Assembly: GCA_902786665.1 (NCBI GenBank)
Contig: CADADN010000036.1
Location: 31,599-72,232 of the forward strand
From: an uncultured Prevotellaceae bacterium
Lineage (GTDB): Bacteria > Bacteroidota > Bacteroidia > Bacteroidales > Bacteroidaceae
DNA length: 40,634 bases
Direction of reading: 5' to 3'
Shown here: piece after piece, positions 16,315 through 25,250 of the stretch
Layout: every line of letters starts with the position of its first letter
How positions within the stretch are numbered: the first letter of the stretch is position 1
Notes under the pieces: generated by a model
Databases searched by the model: none
What the model was told of the DNA's origin: nothing
What the model saw: the letters and a program-made list of their open reading frames with translations, nothing else
Program-made: the position numbers and the translations under genes

Positions 16315-16951
16315 CCTGCTGTTTGCGCTGTCATCCCACGCTCAACAGCCCTCCGTCCCCGAGATGGAGCCAGGCGACAGCATACCGCTGTTCAACGGCT
16401 TCGCCATTTCCGTGGACTTGGTAGGTCCCATCCAACGCTTGGTGAGCGACTACGGGCAGTTCGAGGCCGCGTTGCGCGTCAACCTCCGCGACCGTTATTT
16501 CCCCATCGTCGAAGTAGGCTTAGGCAACGCCAAGCACGATGACGTCGTGACCCAGTTCTCTTACAAGTCTACAGCACCCTATTTCCGCCTTGGCATGGAC
16601 TACAATCTATTAAAAGACAAGCACGACATCTATCGCATCTATGGTGGCGGCCGTTATGCCCTATCCTATTTCAAATATGACGTCTCCCACCCCGGCGTCC
16701 TCGACCCGATATGGAAGACAGTAGCCCCCATTGAAGCCAACGGAGAGAAAGGCCATTACCACTGGCTGGAGTTCTCCATCGGTGTCGACGCCAAGATATG
16801 GGGACCGTTCCACATGGGTTGGAGCGTGAGATACCGCAGACGCCTCTTCTACGACACCGGTTCAACAGGCAACGTGTGGTATGTCCCTGGCTATGGAGAA
16901 AGCGGGAACACCCGCTTAGGAGGCACCTTCAACGTAGGCATCGACCTTTAA
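16265..16951 (+). CDS. DUF6048-like outer-membrane beta-barrel protein
   Basis: This 228-residue protein has a signal peptide (MTRAKAIFSYISSVTVSLL...SHAQ) followed by alternating hydrophobic/polar strands ending in an aromatic-rich terminal strand (GGTFNVGIDL), as in small outer-membrane barrels. It matches what I know of DUF6048. The ATG at 16265 lies inside the preceding gene, a 50-nt overlap in another frame. No later Met would keep the signal peptide, so the overlap appears real. Probably translationally coupled to the lipoprotein gene. Function unknown. Confidence 0.78.
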   Translation: MTRAKAIFSYISSVTVSLLFALSSHAQQPSVPEMEPGDSIPLFNGFAISVDLVGPIQRLVSDYGQFEAALRVNLRDRYFPIVEVGLGNAKHDDVVTQFSYKSTAPYFRLGMDYNLLKDKHDIYRIYGGGRYALSYFKYDVSHPGVLDPIWKTVAPIEANGEKGHYHWLEFSIGVDAKIWGPFHMGWSVRYRRRLFYDTGSTGNVWYVPGYGESGNTRLGGTFNVGIDL

Positions 16952-16964
16952 AGACCCCATTCTT

Positions 16965-17990
16965 ATGAAAAAAAGCAAGCACCTCATCTGGCAACTCCCG
17001 TTTCTCGCCTTTCTGGTAGTGGGCACGGTGCTCATCATCATCAAGCAGCGCGACCTGCCCTACCGCACCACCTCGGGTCCCATCTTCGGAACCGAATACC
17101 ACATCACCTACCAGAACGACTACGACCTGCAAAAGGAGATCATGGAAGAGTTGGAAAAGGTGGACCAGTCGCTCTCCCCCTTCAACCCCAAGTCAATCAT
17201 AACCAAAGTCAATGAGAACCAATCGGTCAAGGTGAACGAGATGTTCACCGAGGTGTTCAACCTCTCCCTCAAGATATCCAAGGAAACCGAAGGCGCCTTC
17301 GACATCACCGTCGCCCCGCTTGTCAACCTCTGGGGATTCGGCTTCAAGGAAGGGTCCGACCCCGATGCCCACAGCATAGACAGCCTCCTGCAATTCGTAG
17401 GTTTTGAGAAAGTGTCACTCGGTTCCGACCATCATGTGAGCAAGAAGGACCCCCGCGTGACTCTCGACTGCAGTGCAGTGGCCAAAGGCTACGGGTGCGA
17501 CGTGGTGGCCAGGGTTTTCAAGCGCCACAACGTGGCCAATTACATGGTGGAGATTGGTGGAGAGATAGTGACGAAAGGTGTGAACGAGAAACGCCTTCCC
17601 TGGCGCATCGGCGTCAACCGTCCCACCGACGACCCCCTCCAGCAGTCTCAAGAGCTGCAGACCGTGCTCAACGTCACCGACATGGCCATGGCCACCAGCG
17701 GCAACTACCGCAATTTCTATTATAAAGACGGCAAGAAATACGCCCACACCATCGACCCCAAGACGGGCCGTCCGGTGCAACACAGCCTGCTGTCGGCCAC
17801 CGTCCTCGCCCATGACTGTGCCACCGCCGATGCCTACGCCACCTCGTTCATGGTGATGGGCATGGAGCGTGCCCGTTCGGTGCTGGAGAAACACCCCGAG
17901 TTGATGGCCTACTTCATCTATGCGGGAGCCAACGGCGACATGGAAGTGTGGTATTCCCCTTCATTAAGAGACAAGATCGTGGGTGACTGA
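16965..17990 (+). CDS. apbE: FAD:protein FMN transferase (ApbE family)
   Basis: This 341-residue protein attaches FMN covalently to target proteins, typically the NQR and RNF complexes in Bacteroidetes. A single N-terminal membrane anchor (about 10-27, LPFLAFLVVGTVLIII) places it on the periplasmic side. Family motifs are GTEYHITY near residue 41, LDCSAVAKGYGCD (about 166-178), YMVEIGGEI (about 190-198), and ATSGNYRNF followed by TIDPKTGRPV and ATADAYAT, the Mg/FAD-binding part. Its stop overlaps the start of the Crp/Fnr gene (TGATG). No target flavoprotein gene is in the window. Confidence 0.93.
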   Translation: MKKSKHLIWQLPFLAFLVVGTVLIIIKQRDLPYRTTSGPIFGTEYHITYQNDYDLQKEIMEELEKVDQSLSPFNPKSIITKVNENQSVKVNEMFTEVFNLSLKISKETEGAFDITVAPLVNLWGFGFKEGSDPDAHSIDSLLQFVGFEKVSLGSDHHVSKKDPRVTLDCSAVAKGYGCDVVARVFKRHNVANYMVEIGGEIVTKGVNEKRLPWRIGVNRPTDDPLQQSQELQTVLNVTDMAMATSGNYRNFYYKDGKKYAHTIDPKTGRPVQHSLLSATVLAHDCATADAYATSFMVMGMERARSVLEKHPELMAYFIYAGANGDMEVWYSPSLRDKIVGD

Positions 17991-18688
17991 TGGACATCGC
18001 CGGTCTCAACATGTATGACACGCTGCTCCGGCTTCCCCTTTTCCAAGGCATGGGGCAGGACGACCTAGCCCAAGTGGTGGGCCACACCCGGTTTGAGTTC
18101 TCACGCTACAAGCGTCACGACATCCTCATCCAAGAAGGCGAAATGTGCCGTGGCCTGACGTTCCTCACCAAAGGGCTACTCACCACCATCCACACCTCAG
18201 ACAACCGCCAGTTGGAAGTGCGCGAACAATTGCCTGCCCCCACCGTCCTGCAACCAGAAAGCCTGTTCGGTCTGACTCAGAGATACAGCATGACCTTCAT
18301 CGCCTCATCCGAGCACTGCGACACCCTTTCCATCAGCAAGGAAGAGGTCAACCGTCTGCTCTGCACCTTCGAACTATTCCGCACAAGCCTGCTCAACATC
18401 ATCAGCACCCAGGCCCAGCGTCGGTCCCACCTCCCCTGGCGCACCCGCCCCCACTCCATCCGTGAGAAAATCGTGCGCTTCATCATCGACCACTGCCAAT
18501 ATCCGGCAGGCGCGAAAGACATCCGTATAAGAATGCAGTCGCTTGCCACGGAGATTGGCGAGAGTCGGTTGAACGTGTCGAGGGCGCTGCACGCCATGGC
18601 GTCGGAAAGCCTCTTGGAAATGAGCAGGGAACACATCCATATTCCTCGCCTTGAAGACATGTTTGGAAATACAAGCGCGAATAGTTAA
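17990..18688 (+). CDS. Crp/Fnr family transcriptional regulator
   Basis: This 232-residue DNA-binding regulator has an N-terminal cyclic-nucleotide-binding-type beta-roll (about 15-130, with LPLFQGMGQDDL at its start), a long dimer helix, and a C-terminal winged helix containing LATEIGESRLNVSRALHAM as the recognition region. No Fnr-type N-terminal Cys cluster is visible, so direct oxygen sensing via Fe-S is unlikely. Start choice: the ATG at 17990 overlaps the apbE stop; an ATG seven codons later (18011) is equally plausible. Coupling to apbE suggests control of redox or envelope electron-transport genes; the effector is unknown. Confidence 0.88.
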   Translation: MDIAGLNMYDTLLRLPLFQGMGQDDLAQVVGHTRFEFSRYKRHDILIQEGEMCRGLTFLTKGLLTTIHTSDNRQLEVREQLPAPTVLQPESLFGLTQRYSMTFIASSEHCDTLSISKEEVNRLLCTFELFRTSLLNIISTQAQRRSHLPWRTRPHSIREKIVRFIIDHCQYPAGAKDIRIRMQSLATEIGESRLNVSRALHAMASESLLEMSREHIHIPRLEDMFGNTSANS

Positions 18689-18744
18689 AATAAAAGAATA
18701 AGGCGAATGAAATAGCACACAAAAGATAATCTTTGTTTAATTAT

Positions 18745-18776
18745 TTTGCTTATTTGATGGGATTTCATTACTTTTG
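18745..18776 (+). promoter_or_regulatory. Promoter of the M3 peptidase operon
   Basis: TTTG (18745-18748) and -7 TACTTTTG (18769-18776) are separated by 20 nt. The predicted start near 18782 rules out the in-frame TTG at 18774, which lies inside the -7 box, and leaves about 13 nt before the ATG at 18795. Confidence 0.75.
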
Positions 18777-18794
18777 CATAAAAATGTGCACATC

Positions 18795-20882
18795 ATGACA
18801 GAATCAAACATAGACAACAACCATCGAGAAAACCCCTTCTTCGTTCCTTACGACACCCCACATCATACCATTCCCTTCGACCGCATCACCTTGAAAGATA
18901 TTGAAGAAGCTTTCATTGAAGGCATACGCCGGGACAAGGAACAGGTGGAGAAGACCATTGACAATCCAGAGAAGCCCACGTTTGAGAACACCATCCTCAA
19001 CACCGACGACGACCCGTTTTATTATGGTTTGCTCGACCGTGTCTCCAACGCTTTCTTCAATCTTCTGAGTGCAGAGACAAACGACGAAATGGACGCCCTT
19101 GCCCAGAAGATGGAGCCCCTCCTGACACAACACCACAACGACGTCATGCTCAACACGAAGCTTTTCGAGCGCATCAAGGCCGTTCACCGTCATCATCGCC
19201 GCCTCACCCCTGAAGAGAAGCGTCTGTTGGACAACATCTACGAGAGTTTCTGCCGCAACGGCGCCCTGCTCGACGATGAAGGCAAGAACCGCCTGCGCCA
19301 AATCAACGAAGAAGCCAGCATGCTGTCGCTGCAGTTCTCGCAAAACCTCCTCAACGAGCGCAAGGCATACATGCTGCACCTCACCGAGGAAGCCGACCTC
19401 GAGGGGTTGCCAGAACGTGTGCGCGAAGCCGCCGCCCAGGAAGCCAAGGAACGTGGGTTGGAAGGCTGGGTGTTCACACTCGACTCCCCAAGCATGGGGC
19501 CTTTCATGAAATACTCCAACCGTCGAGACCTTCGCAAGAAGCTTTACATGGCCAGCAACACCTTATGCACGCATGAGAACTCCACCAACAACGTGGACAT
19601 CTGCAAGCGACTCGTCAACCTGCGCAGCGAATCGGCCCGCCTTCTCGGATTCAAGTCGTTCGCCCACTACATCATGAAGCACCGCATGGCCACCAACACC
19701 CGCAACGTGTACCGACTCTTCGACCAACTGATCGACGCATACAAACCCACGGCCCTCAAGGAGGTGGCTGAGATAGCCAAGACCGCCCGCAAGATCGAGG
19801 GGCGCTCGTTCACGATGGAGCCATGGGACTTGAGCCACTACTCCTACCAGCTGAAGATGTCGAAATACGACATCGACTCCGAGATGCTTCGCCCCTATTT
19901 CGAATTGTCTCGCGTGATCGACGGTGTCTTCGGCCTTGCCAACCGCCTTTACGGCATCACATTCAAAGAAAACAAATCCATCCCTGTATACCATCCGGAT
20001 GTGAAGGCCTATGAGGTGTTTGACAAGGACGGCAGCTACCTTGCCGTGTTCTATGCCGACTTCCATCCCCGCAAGGGCAAGCGCGGTGGCGCATGGATGA
20101 CCAGTTTCCAGGGCCAGTACATCAATCGCAAGGGAGAGAACGTGCGTCCTCACGTGAGCGTGGTGATGAACCTGACGAAACCCACGGAGAGCAAGCCATC
20201 CCTGCTGAGCCTCGGAGAGGTGGAAACCTTCCTTCACGAATTCGGCCATTCGCTCCACGGCATGTTTGCCAACACGCGCTTCGAAAGCATGTCGGGCACC
20301 AATGTCTGGTGGGACTTCGTGGAGCTTCCCTCACAGTTCATGGAGAATTACTCCATAGAAAAAGAGTTCCTCCGCACATTCGCCTTCCATTACGAAACCG
20401 GCGAGCCCCTTCCCGACGACCTCATCGACCGCATCGTGCGCAGTCGCAATTTCATGGTGGCATACGGCTGCCTCCGCCAAGTGAGTTTCGGTCTCCTCGA
20501 CATGGCTTACTACACCATGCGAGAGCCTTTCACCGGCGACCTTATGGAATTCGAGAAGAAAGCATGGGAGAAAGCCTTGGTGTTCAAGCAACAGCCAGGA
20601 ACCTGCATGACGGTGCAATTCTCCCACATCATGGCTGGCGGCTATGCTGCCGGATACTACAGTTACAAATGGGCGGAAGTGTTGGAAGCCGACGCCTTCA
20701 GCGTGTTCAAGAAGAACGGCATCTTCGACCCCGCCACCGCCCAGCGTTTCCGCGACTGCATCCTTTCGCGCGGCGGCACCGAGCATCCGATGACGCTCTA
20801 CAAGCGCTTCAAGGGCAGCGAGCCCACCATCGACGCCCTTCTCCGTCGCAACGGCATCAGGAGAAGAAAGAAAAAGGAATAA
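18795..20882 (+). CDS. M3 family zinc metallopeptidase (peptidyl-dipeptidase Dcp / oligopeptidase A type)
   Basis: This 695-residue cytoplasmic-type peptidase degrades short peptides. The thimet-oligopeptidase zinc motif HEFGHSLHGMF is intact (His481, Glu482, His485), and the third zinc ligand is expected in the following segment (SMSGTNVWWDFVELPSQ). The all-helical fold and length match Dcp-type M3 enzymes, and no signal peptide is present. The ATG at 18795 is supported by the promoter position. The gene is followed 23 nt later by dCMP deaminase and then an S41 protease, an arrangement familiar from Bacteroidales. Dcp and OpdA activity cannot be separated from sequence alone. Confidence 0.92.
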   Translation: MTESNIDNNHRENPFFVPYDTPHHTIPFDRITLKDIEEAFIEGIRRDKEQVEKTIDNPEKPTFENTILNTDDDPFYYGLLDRVSNAFFNLLSAETNDEMDALAQKMEPLLTQHHNDVMLNTKLFERIKAVHRHHRRLTPEEKRLLDNIYESFCRNGALLDDEGKNRLRQINEEASMLSLQFSQNLLNERKAYMLHLTEEADLEGLPERVREAAAQEAKERGLEGWVFTLDSPSMGPFMKYSNRRDLRKKLYMASNTLCTHENSTNNVDICKRLVNLRSESARLLGFKSFAHYIMKHRMATNTRNVYRLFDQLIDAYKPTALKEVAEIAKTARKIEGRSFTMEPWDLSHYSYQLKMSKYDIDSEMLRPYFELSRVIDGVFGLANRLYGITFKENKSIPVYHPDVKAYEVFDKDGSYLAVFYADFHPRKGKRGGAWMTSFQGQYINRKGENVRPHVSVVMNLTKPTESKPSLLSLGEVETFLHEFGHSLHGMFANTRFESMSGTNVWWDFVELPSQFMENYSIEKEFLRTFAFHYETGEPLPDDLIDRIVRSRNFMVAYGCLRQVSFGLLDMAYYTMREPFTGDLMEFEKKAWEKALVFKQQPGTCMTVQFSHIMAGGYAAGYYSYKWAEVLEADAFSVFKKNGIFDPATAQRFRDCILSRGGTEHPMTLYKRFKGSEPTIDALLRRNGIRRRKKKE

Positions 20883-20905
20883 GCCCCCCCACAACGATTG
20901 AAGCA

Positions 20906-21346
20906 ATGACCCGAGAAGAGAAACAGCACCGCCTCGACCAACGATACCTTCGCATGGCGCGCATCTGGTCGGAAAACAGCTATTGCGTCCGCCGGCAGGT
21001 AGGCGCACTGGTGGTGAAAGACAAGATGGTGATCAGCGACGGCTACAACGGGACTCCCAGCGGTTTCGAGAACGTGTGCGAAGACGAGCACAACGTGACC
21101 AAGCCCTATGTGCTGCACGCCGAGGCCAACGCCATCACCAAACTGGCCCGTAGCAACAACAACAGCGAAGGCTCCACGCTCTACGTGACGGCCTCCCCCT
21201 GCCTGGAATGCGCGAAGCTCATCATCCAAGCCGGCATCAAGCGTGTGGTCTATGGCGAGGAATACCGTCTTTCCGACGGCCTGAACCTTTTGCGCCGTGC
21301 AAACATAGAAGTCAAATACATCAACATAAAAGAGAATGAATCTTAA
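20906..21346 (+). CDS. dCMP deaminase family protein
   Basis: This 146-residue zinc deaminase converts dCMP to dUMP and so feeds dTMP synthesis. The zinc and catalytic motifs are HAEANAI (His71, Glu73) and ASPCLECAK (Cys99, Cys102), with the substrate-side motif SDGYNGTPSGF upstream. The ATG at 20906 gives the normal family length; the open frame continues 5' into the M3 gene but that part is antisense-like noise in another frame. The stop overlaps the next start by 11 nt. A ComEB-type competence role is an alternative label for the same family, but the chemistry is clear. Confidence 0.92.
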   Translation: MTREEKQHRLDQRYLRMARIWSENSYCVRRQVGALVVKDKMVISDGYNGTPSGFENVCEDEHNVTKPYVLHAEANAITKLARSNNNSEGSTLYVTASPCLECAKLIIQAGIKRVVYGEEYRLSDGLNLLRRANIEVKYINIKENES

Positions 21347-22955
21347 CAAATCAAGCCACTTCATGCCCTTGGCACTTGCAGGATGCGTGGTGCTGGGCAT
21401 TCTCCTCGGCACCTTTTTCTCCTACCATTTCTCAGGCAACCGCCTAAGCATCATCGGTTCGGGCAGCAACCGCCTGAACGACTTGCTGCAGCTCATCGAC
21501 AACCAATATGTCGACAGCGTGAACATGGAAGAATTGGTGGAGAACGCCCTACCGCAAATCCTCAGCGAACTGGACCCCCACTCCGTCTACATCAGTGCGA
21601 AGGATGTGCAGTCAGCCCAGGACGAGCTACAAGGTTCCTTTTCCGGCGTGGGCATCGAATTCGTCATCCGCAAGGACACCATCCACGTGCAAAACGTGAT
21701 TGCCGGCGGACCAGCTGAGAATGCAGGCCTGATAGCCGGTGACAAGATCATCAGCGTGGACGACAAGCCCTTCGTAGGCAAGGAGGTGACCAACGAAGAA
21801 GCCATGCGCCGCCTTAAGGGACCACGTGGCACCAAGGTGAAGATTGGTGTGGTCCGCAGTCACCAAAGCAAGCCGAAATATTTCACGGTCACCCGTGACA
21901 ACATCACGACTAAAAGCATCAGCAGCACCTACATGCTTGACAACACCACCGGTTACGTCCGCATCAAGAATTTCGGTGAGACCACCTACCAAGAATTGAT
22001 AAGTTCCTTGAGCCTCTTGTCAAGGAAAGGCTTCAAGAACCTTGTCATCGACCTTCGCGACAATTCCGGTGGTTTAATGCAGACAGCCATCCAGATAGCC
22101 GATGAATTCCTGCCCAAGGGCCGGCTCATCGTATATACAGAAGGACGCAAACAGCCACGCCAGGACTTCTACAGCTCCGGCCACGGCTCTTTCCAAGACA
22201 TCCCCCTCGTGATACTCATCAACGAAGGGTCCGCCTCCGCCTCGGAAATCCTTGCCGGCGCCATCCAGGACAACGACCGCGGCACTGTCATCGGCCGTCG
22301 CTCCTTCGGCAAGGGCCTTGTGCAGCAGCAAATCGGCCTTCGCGACGGCAGTATGGTGCGTCTGACCATTGCCCGTTATTACTCTCCCTCCGGCCGCTGC
22401 ATCCAGAAACCCTATGAAACCGGCAAGGACAAGGAATATGAGGAAGACCTTCTGACCCGTTACAACCGTGGCGAATATTTCTCTCAAGACAGCATCAAAC
22501 ACACCGGTCCCGAATTCCACACGCTCCTGGGCCGCACCGTGTATGGCGGCGGCGGCATCACCCCCGACCTCTTTGTACCCGAGGACACCACAGGTATCAC
22601 CTCCTACTACAAGGAAGCAGCCATGAGCGGGCTCATCATTCAATTCGCGTTCGAGTACACAGACGAGCACCGCGATGAATTGAAGACCAAGAAGACGGTC
22701 AGTGAACTACTGGCACACCTGAAGCGCCAGAACCTGTTGGAGAAATTCGCTGATTACGGTGAAAAGAATGGATTGCAACGCCGCAACCTGATGCTACAGA
22801 AGTCTCAAAACCTGTTTGAGAAATACATTTACAGCCGCATCATCTACAACATGCTCGACGAAGAAGCTTGGATGGAATATCTCAATGAAGACGACCCCAC
22901 CATCCGCTCCACTCTGGACGTGTTCAAGAAAAATGCAGCTTTTCCCAAGAAATAA
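21336..22955 (+). CDS. S41 C-terminal processing protease (CtpA/Prc family)
   Basis: This 539-residue periplasmic serine protease is anchored by an N-terminal hydrophobic segment (about 10-30). A PDZ domain (about 95-175, GSFSGVGIEF then VIAGGPAENAGL) precedes the catalytic domain. The Ser/Lys dyad lies in GSASASEILAGA (Ser301) and RRSFGKGLVQ (Lys326), with the family's 25-residue spacing. A C-terminal helical extension (about 430-539) is typical of Bacteroidetes homologues. It processes or degrades periplasmic proteins from their C-termini. It overlaps the deaminase gene by 11 nt, and its stop abuts the stop of the convergent dciA-like gene with no gap. Confidence 0.93.
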   Translation: MNLNKSSHFMPLALAGCVVLGILLGTFFSYHFSGNRLSIIGSGSNRLNDLLQLIDNQYVDSVNMEELVENALPQILSELDPHSVYISAKDVQSAQDELQGSFSGVGIEFVIRKDTIHVQNVIAGGPAENAGLIAGDKIISVDDKPFVGKEVTNEEAMRRLKGPRGTKVKIGVVRSHQSKPKYFTVTRDNITTKSISSTYMLDNTTGYVRIKNFGETTYQELISSLSLLSRKGFKNLVIDLRDNSGGLMQTAIQIADEFLPKGRLIVYTEGRKQPRQDFYSSGHGSFQDIPLVILINEGSASASEILAGAIQDNDRGTVIGRRSFGKGLVQQQIGLRDGSMVRLTIARYYSPSGRCIQKPYETGKDKEYEEDLLTRYNRGEYFSQDSIKHTGPEFHTLLGRTVYGGGGITPDLFVPEDTTGITSYYKEAAMSGLIIQFAFEYTDEHRDELKTKKTVSELLAHLKRQNLLEKFADYGEKNGLQRRNLMLQKSQNLFEKYIYSRIIYNMLDEEAWMEYLNEDDPTIRSTLDVFKKNAAFPKK

Positions 22956-23246
22956 TCAAAAGAAGATGACATCGGTCACGACATGCGCACCCACATGCCC
23001 GTTGAGTCTTTCCACGATGTCGTTCCGCCTCATCAACAATTCGGCTCTAAGGGCCGAATTGTTGATTTCCACATTCAGCGTCTGGTTCGACACATAAATC
23101 CTGCCGGTGTATTTCACCACCACGTCGTCCATCACTTCCGGCCACGCCTCTATCAGCCTCTTTTGCAGCAAAGGCGTCTGCAACCCGGTAGCCCTTAGAT
23201 ATTGAGCAAGCAGGTTGTCGAGTTGTCTTACATCGCGTTTGAACAT
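22956..23246 (-). CDS. DUF721/DciA family protein
   Basis: This 96-residue protein of the DUF721 (DciA) family; DciA proteins load or assist the replicative helicase at initiation in bacteria lacking DnaC. Visible family features are the early W-P motif (IEAWPEVM, about 33-40), the strand IYVSNQTLNVEI, and the conserved stretch NNSALRAELLMRR (about 62-74). It starts 6 nt after the recF stop, in the same orientation. Its last codon touches the convergent S41 gene. A perfect 14-bp inverted repeat lies inside the coding sequence at 23032-23066. Confidence 0.85.
   Translation of the reverse strand: MFKRDVRQLDNLLAQYLRATGLQTPLLQKRLIEAWPEVMDDVVVKYTGRIYVSNQTLNVEINNSALRAELLMRRNDIVERLNGHVGAHVVTDVIFF
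23032..23066. repeat. Perfect 14-bp inverted repeat inside the dciA-like gene
   Basis: Arms atcaacaattcggc (23032-23045) and gccgaattgttgat (23053-23066) are exactly complementary around a 7-nt loop. The palindrome spans the codons for the conserved INNSALRAEL segment, so the plus strand also encodes INNSALRAEL. It could fold in transcripts from either strand. No strong T-tract follows on either side. Confidence 0.9.
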
Positions 23247-23252
23247 GACTTG

Positions 23253-24356
23253 TTATTGTTTGAGGATGATATCTCCGTTGTCCACAGAAAAGATTCGATA
23301 ATCGAAAGAGAAATGGGTGAGAATCTTGTCAAGATGGTCGCGGTTGGTGTCAGTGATGAAAATTTGCCCGAAATCGTCGCCCCCTACAATCCTGACTATT
23401 TGCTCCACCCTTTGTGCATCCAACTTGTCGAAGATGTCATCGAGCAAGAGCAATGGCGTCGTCCGGCTGTTGGTGCGCCTTAGGAAGTCGAACTGAGCGA
23501 GTTTGAGTGCGATGGCAAACGATTTGTTCTGCCCCTGGCTTCCCTCTCTTTTCATAGGATAATCTCCCAACTTCAATTCAAGGTCGTCTCTATGGATTCC
23601 ATGTAGCGAGAATCCCATGATCCTGTCCTTAGCCCTGTCTCGGCGGATGACGTCAATCAAAGGTCCTCTTTTGCAATGAGATACATATTCCACCGACACG
23701 CTCTCCGATGCGTTGCAGATGCGCTGATAGATGTCCTGGAACACGGGTACGAACTCCTTGACGAAAGCATCGCGCGAAGCATGGATGCGCTCGCCCTCCT
23801 CCGCCATCTGATGTTCGAGAATGTCCATCAATTCGCTGTCGGGCTCCTCCTCCATCTTCAGCAGCACGTTTCTTTGCTGCAATGCCTTGTTGTAGTTGAG
23901 AAGCGCAGTAATGTATGACTTGTCGTATTGGGAGATGACCATGTCCATCAATTTGCGTCTCTCCTCACTGCCACCTTCGATGATGACAGAGTCGGAAGGT
24001 GAGACGAAAACGAGTGGCAGCAATCCAATGTGTTCAGACAAGCGCTTGTATTCCTTTTTGTTGCGCTTGACATGCTTTTTCTGCCCTTTTTTCATGGCAC
24101 AATAGATGTTCTCCACCTCTCCATTCTCGCTTTCAAAGACACCTTCAAGCATGAAAAACTCCTGTCCATGCAGAATCAGTTGTGAGTCAATGGCATTATG
24201 CGCACTTTTGCAGAAGGCGAGGAAATGTATGGCATCAAGGAAATTGGTCTTCCCCATGCCATTATGTCCAAGGAGACAATTCATCTTGGGCGAAAGGTTG
24301 ACATTCGCCGACTGGATGTTTTTGAAATTTACGATAGAAAGGTTGTTGAGTACCAT
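23253..24356 (-). CDS. recF: DNA replication/repair protein RecF
   Basis: This 367-residue SMC-like ATPase loads RecA at single-strand gaps together with RecO and RecR. Visible motifs are Walker A LGHNGMGKTNF (Gly30 to Thr37), a signature-like region EGSQGQNKSFAIAL, and Walker B/D-loop TPLLLLDDIFDKLD followed by FITDTNRDHL. The length is normal for the family. Downstream (6 nt) is the dciA-like gene, a pairing common in Bacteroidetes. It is divergent from the TPR-ribH operon. Confidence 0.96.
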   Translation of the reverse strand: MVLNNLSIVNFKNIQSANVNLSPKMNCLLGHNGMGKTNFLDAIHFLAFCKSAHNAIDSQLILHGQEFFMLEGVFESENGEVENIYCAMKKGQKKHVKRNKKEYKRLSEHIGLLPLVFVSPSDSVIIEGGSEERRKLMDMVISQYDKSYITALLNYNKALQQRNVLLKMEEEPDSELMDILEHQMAEEGERIHASRDAFVKEFVPVFQDIYQRICNASESVSVEYVSHCKRGPLIDVIRRDRAKDRIMGFSLHGIHRDDLELKLGDYPMKREGSQGQNKSFAIALKLAQFDFLRRTNSRTTPLLLLDDIFDKLDAQRVEQIVRIVGGDDFGQIFITDTNRDHLDKILTHFSFDYRIFSVDNGDIILKQ

Positions 24357-24388
24357 GGATCAGAGAGCACTTAGACACGTTATTTTTG

Positions 24389-24396
24389 CAAAGTTA
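24389..24396 (-). promoter_or_regulatory. -7 element for recF
   Basis: TAACTTTG on the minus strand, 33 nt upstream of the recF ATG. No good TTTG is seen at the usual -33 distance, so the promoter may be weak. Confidence 0.55.
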
Positions 24397-24460
24397 CGTC
24401 ATTTGTGGTTGAAAAACGAAAAAAGTCTATAATAAATTTTACGATATGAGATAAAATGAG

Positions 24461-24468
24461 TAATTTTG
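24461..24468 (+). promoter_or_regulatory. -7 element for the TPR-ribH operon
   Basis: TAATTTTG with a T-rich stretch (TTTTA) about 19 nt upstream instead of a perfect TTTG. The leader to the ATG at 24547 would be about 70 nt. It contains a short inverted pair (gcatacccat at 24480-24489, atgggtatggc at 24499-24509). Confidence 0.6.
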
Positions 24469-24546
24469 CGTCGCAAAAATGCATACCCATTCCAAAGATG
24501 GGTATGGCAACCCATGCAACAATAATCAAAATCAATCAAAACAATA

Positions 24547-25248
24547 ATGGCAAAGAAAAAAGAAACTCAGGGAAATCAGGAATTTTTGGAAACCCTGAAC
24601 AAGTCAGAGGCATTCGTTCACAAGTACAAGAAGCACATTTATGCCGCCCTCATCGCCCTTGTCGTCATCATCGGCGGTTTAATCTTTTGGAACAATTATT
24701 CAAAGTCACGCAACGAGAAGGCAAGCACAGCCCTTGCCAAAGGCCAGGAATGGTTTATGAATCAAGATTTTGAAAAAGCCCTCAATGGCGACAGCCTCGG
24801 CACCCCCGGTTTCAAAAAAATCATCAACGACTACAGTGGCACAAAAGCCGCCAACTTGGCCAATTTATATGCCGGTCTCTGCCTTGCCAAGCAGAACAAA
24901 TGGGAAGAGGCCGTGAAATATCTTGAAAGCTACAAGCCTGCCGATGACTTGGAGGTCAGCCCTGCCGCCGTCATGGCTCTTGGCGATTGCTATGCCAACC
25001 TGAAGCAATATGACAAAGCTGTAGAATCTTTCAAGGAAGCAGCAAATATAGCCGACAAGGCCAGCAAAGATGGCATCAACAATTCCATTGCTCCCGTTGC
25101 TCTTAAGAAGGCAGCCATCATCCTGTCCGAGCAACTGAAGAAAAAGGACGAAGCCCTTGAGATATTCAAGACTATCAAGGAGAAATACCTCAGCTCGGCT
25201 GTATATCAAGAAGCCGACAAATACATTGAATATTTGGAGAACAAATAA
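24547..25248 (+). CDS. Membrane-anchored TPR-repeat protein (YfgM-like)
   Basis: This 233-residue protein has a Lys/Glu-rich N-terminus, one membrane helix (about 34-54, [18 protein letters not shown]) and a periplasmic part made of tetratricopeptide-like helices (for example [20 protein letters not shown] and [19 protein letters not shown]). The layout matches YfgM-type proteins that associate with the Sec translocon and envelope chaperones; in Bacteroidetes the family is common but uncharacterised. The ribH start codon follows only 2 nt after its stop. Confidence 0.82.
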   Translation: MAKKKETQGNQEFLETLNKSEAFVHKYKKHIYAALIALVVIIGGLIFWNNYSKSRNEKASTALAKGQEWFMNQDFEKALNGDSLGTPGFKKIINDYSGTKAANLANLYAGLCLAKQNKWEEAVKYLESYKPADDLEVSPAAVMALGDCYANLKQYDKAVESFKEAANIADKASKDGINNSIAPVALKKAAIILSEQLKKKDEALEIFKTIKEKYLSSAVYQEADKYIEYLENK

Positions 25249-25250
25249 TA

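Noticed and set aside
20093-20905. N-terminal extension of the dCMP deaminase frame
   Set aside because: It overlaps the M3 peptidase in another frame, has Arg/Pro/His-rich noise composition, and the 146-residue form is the normal family length.
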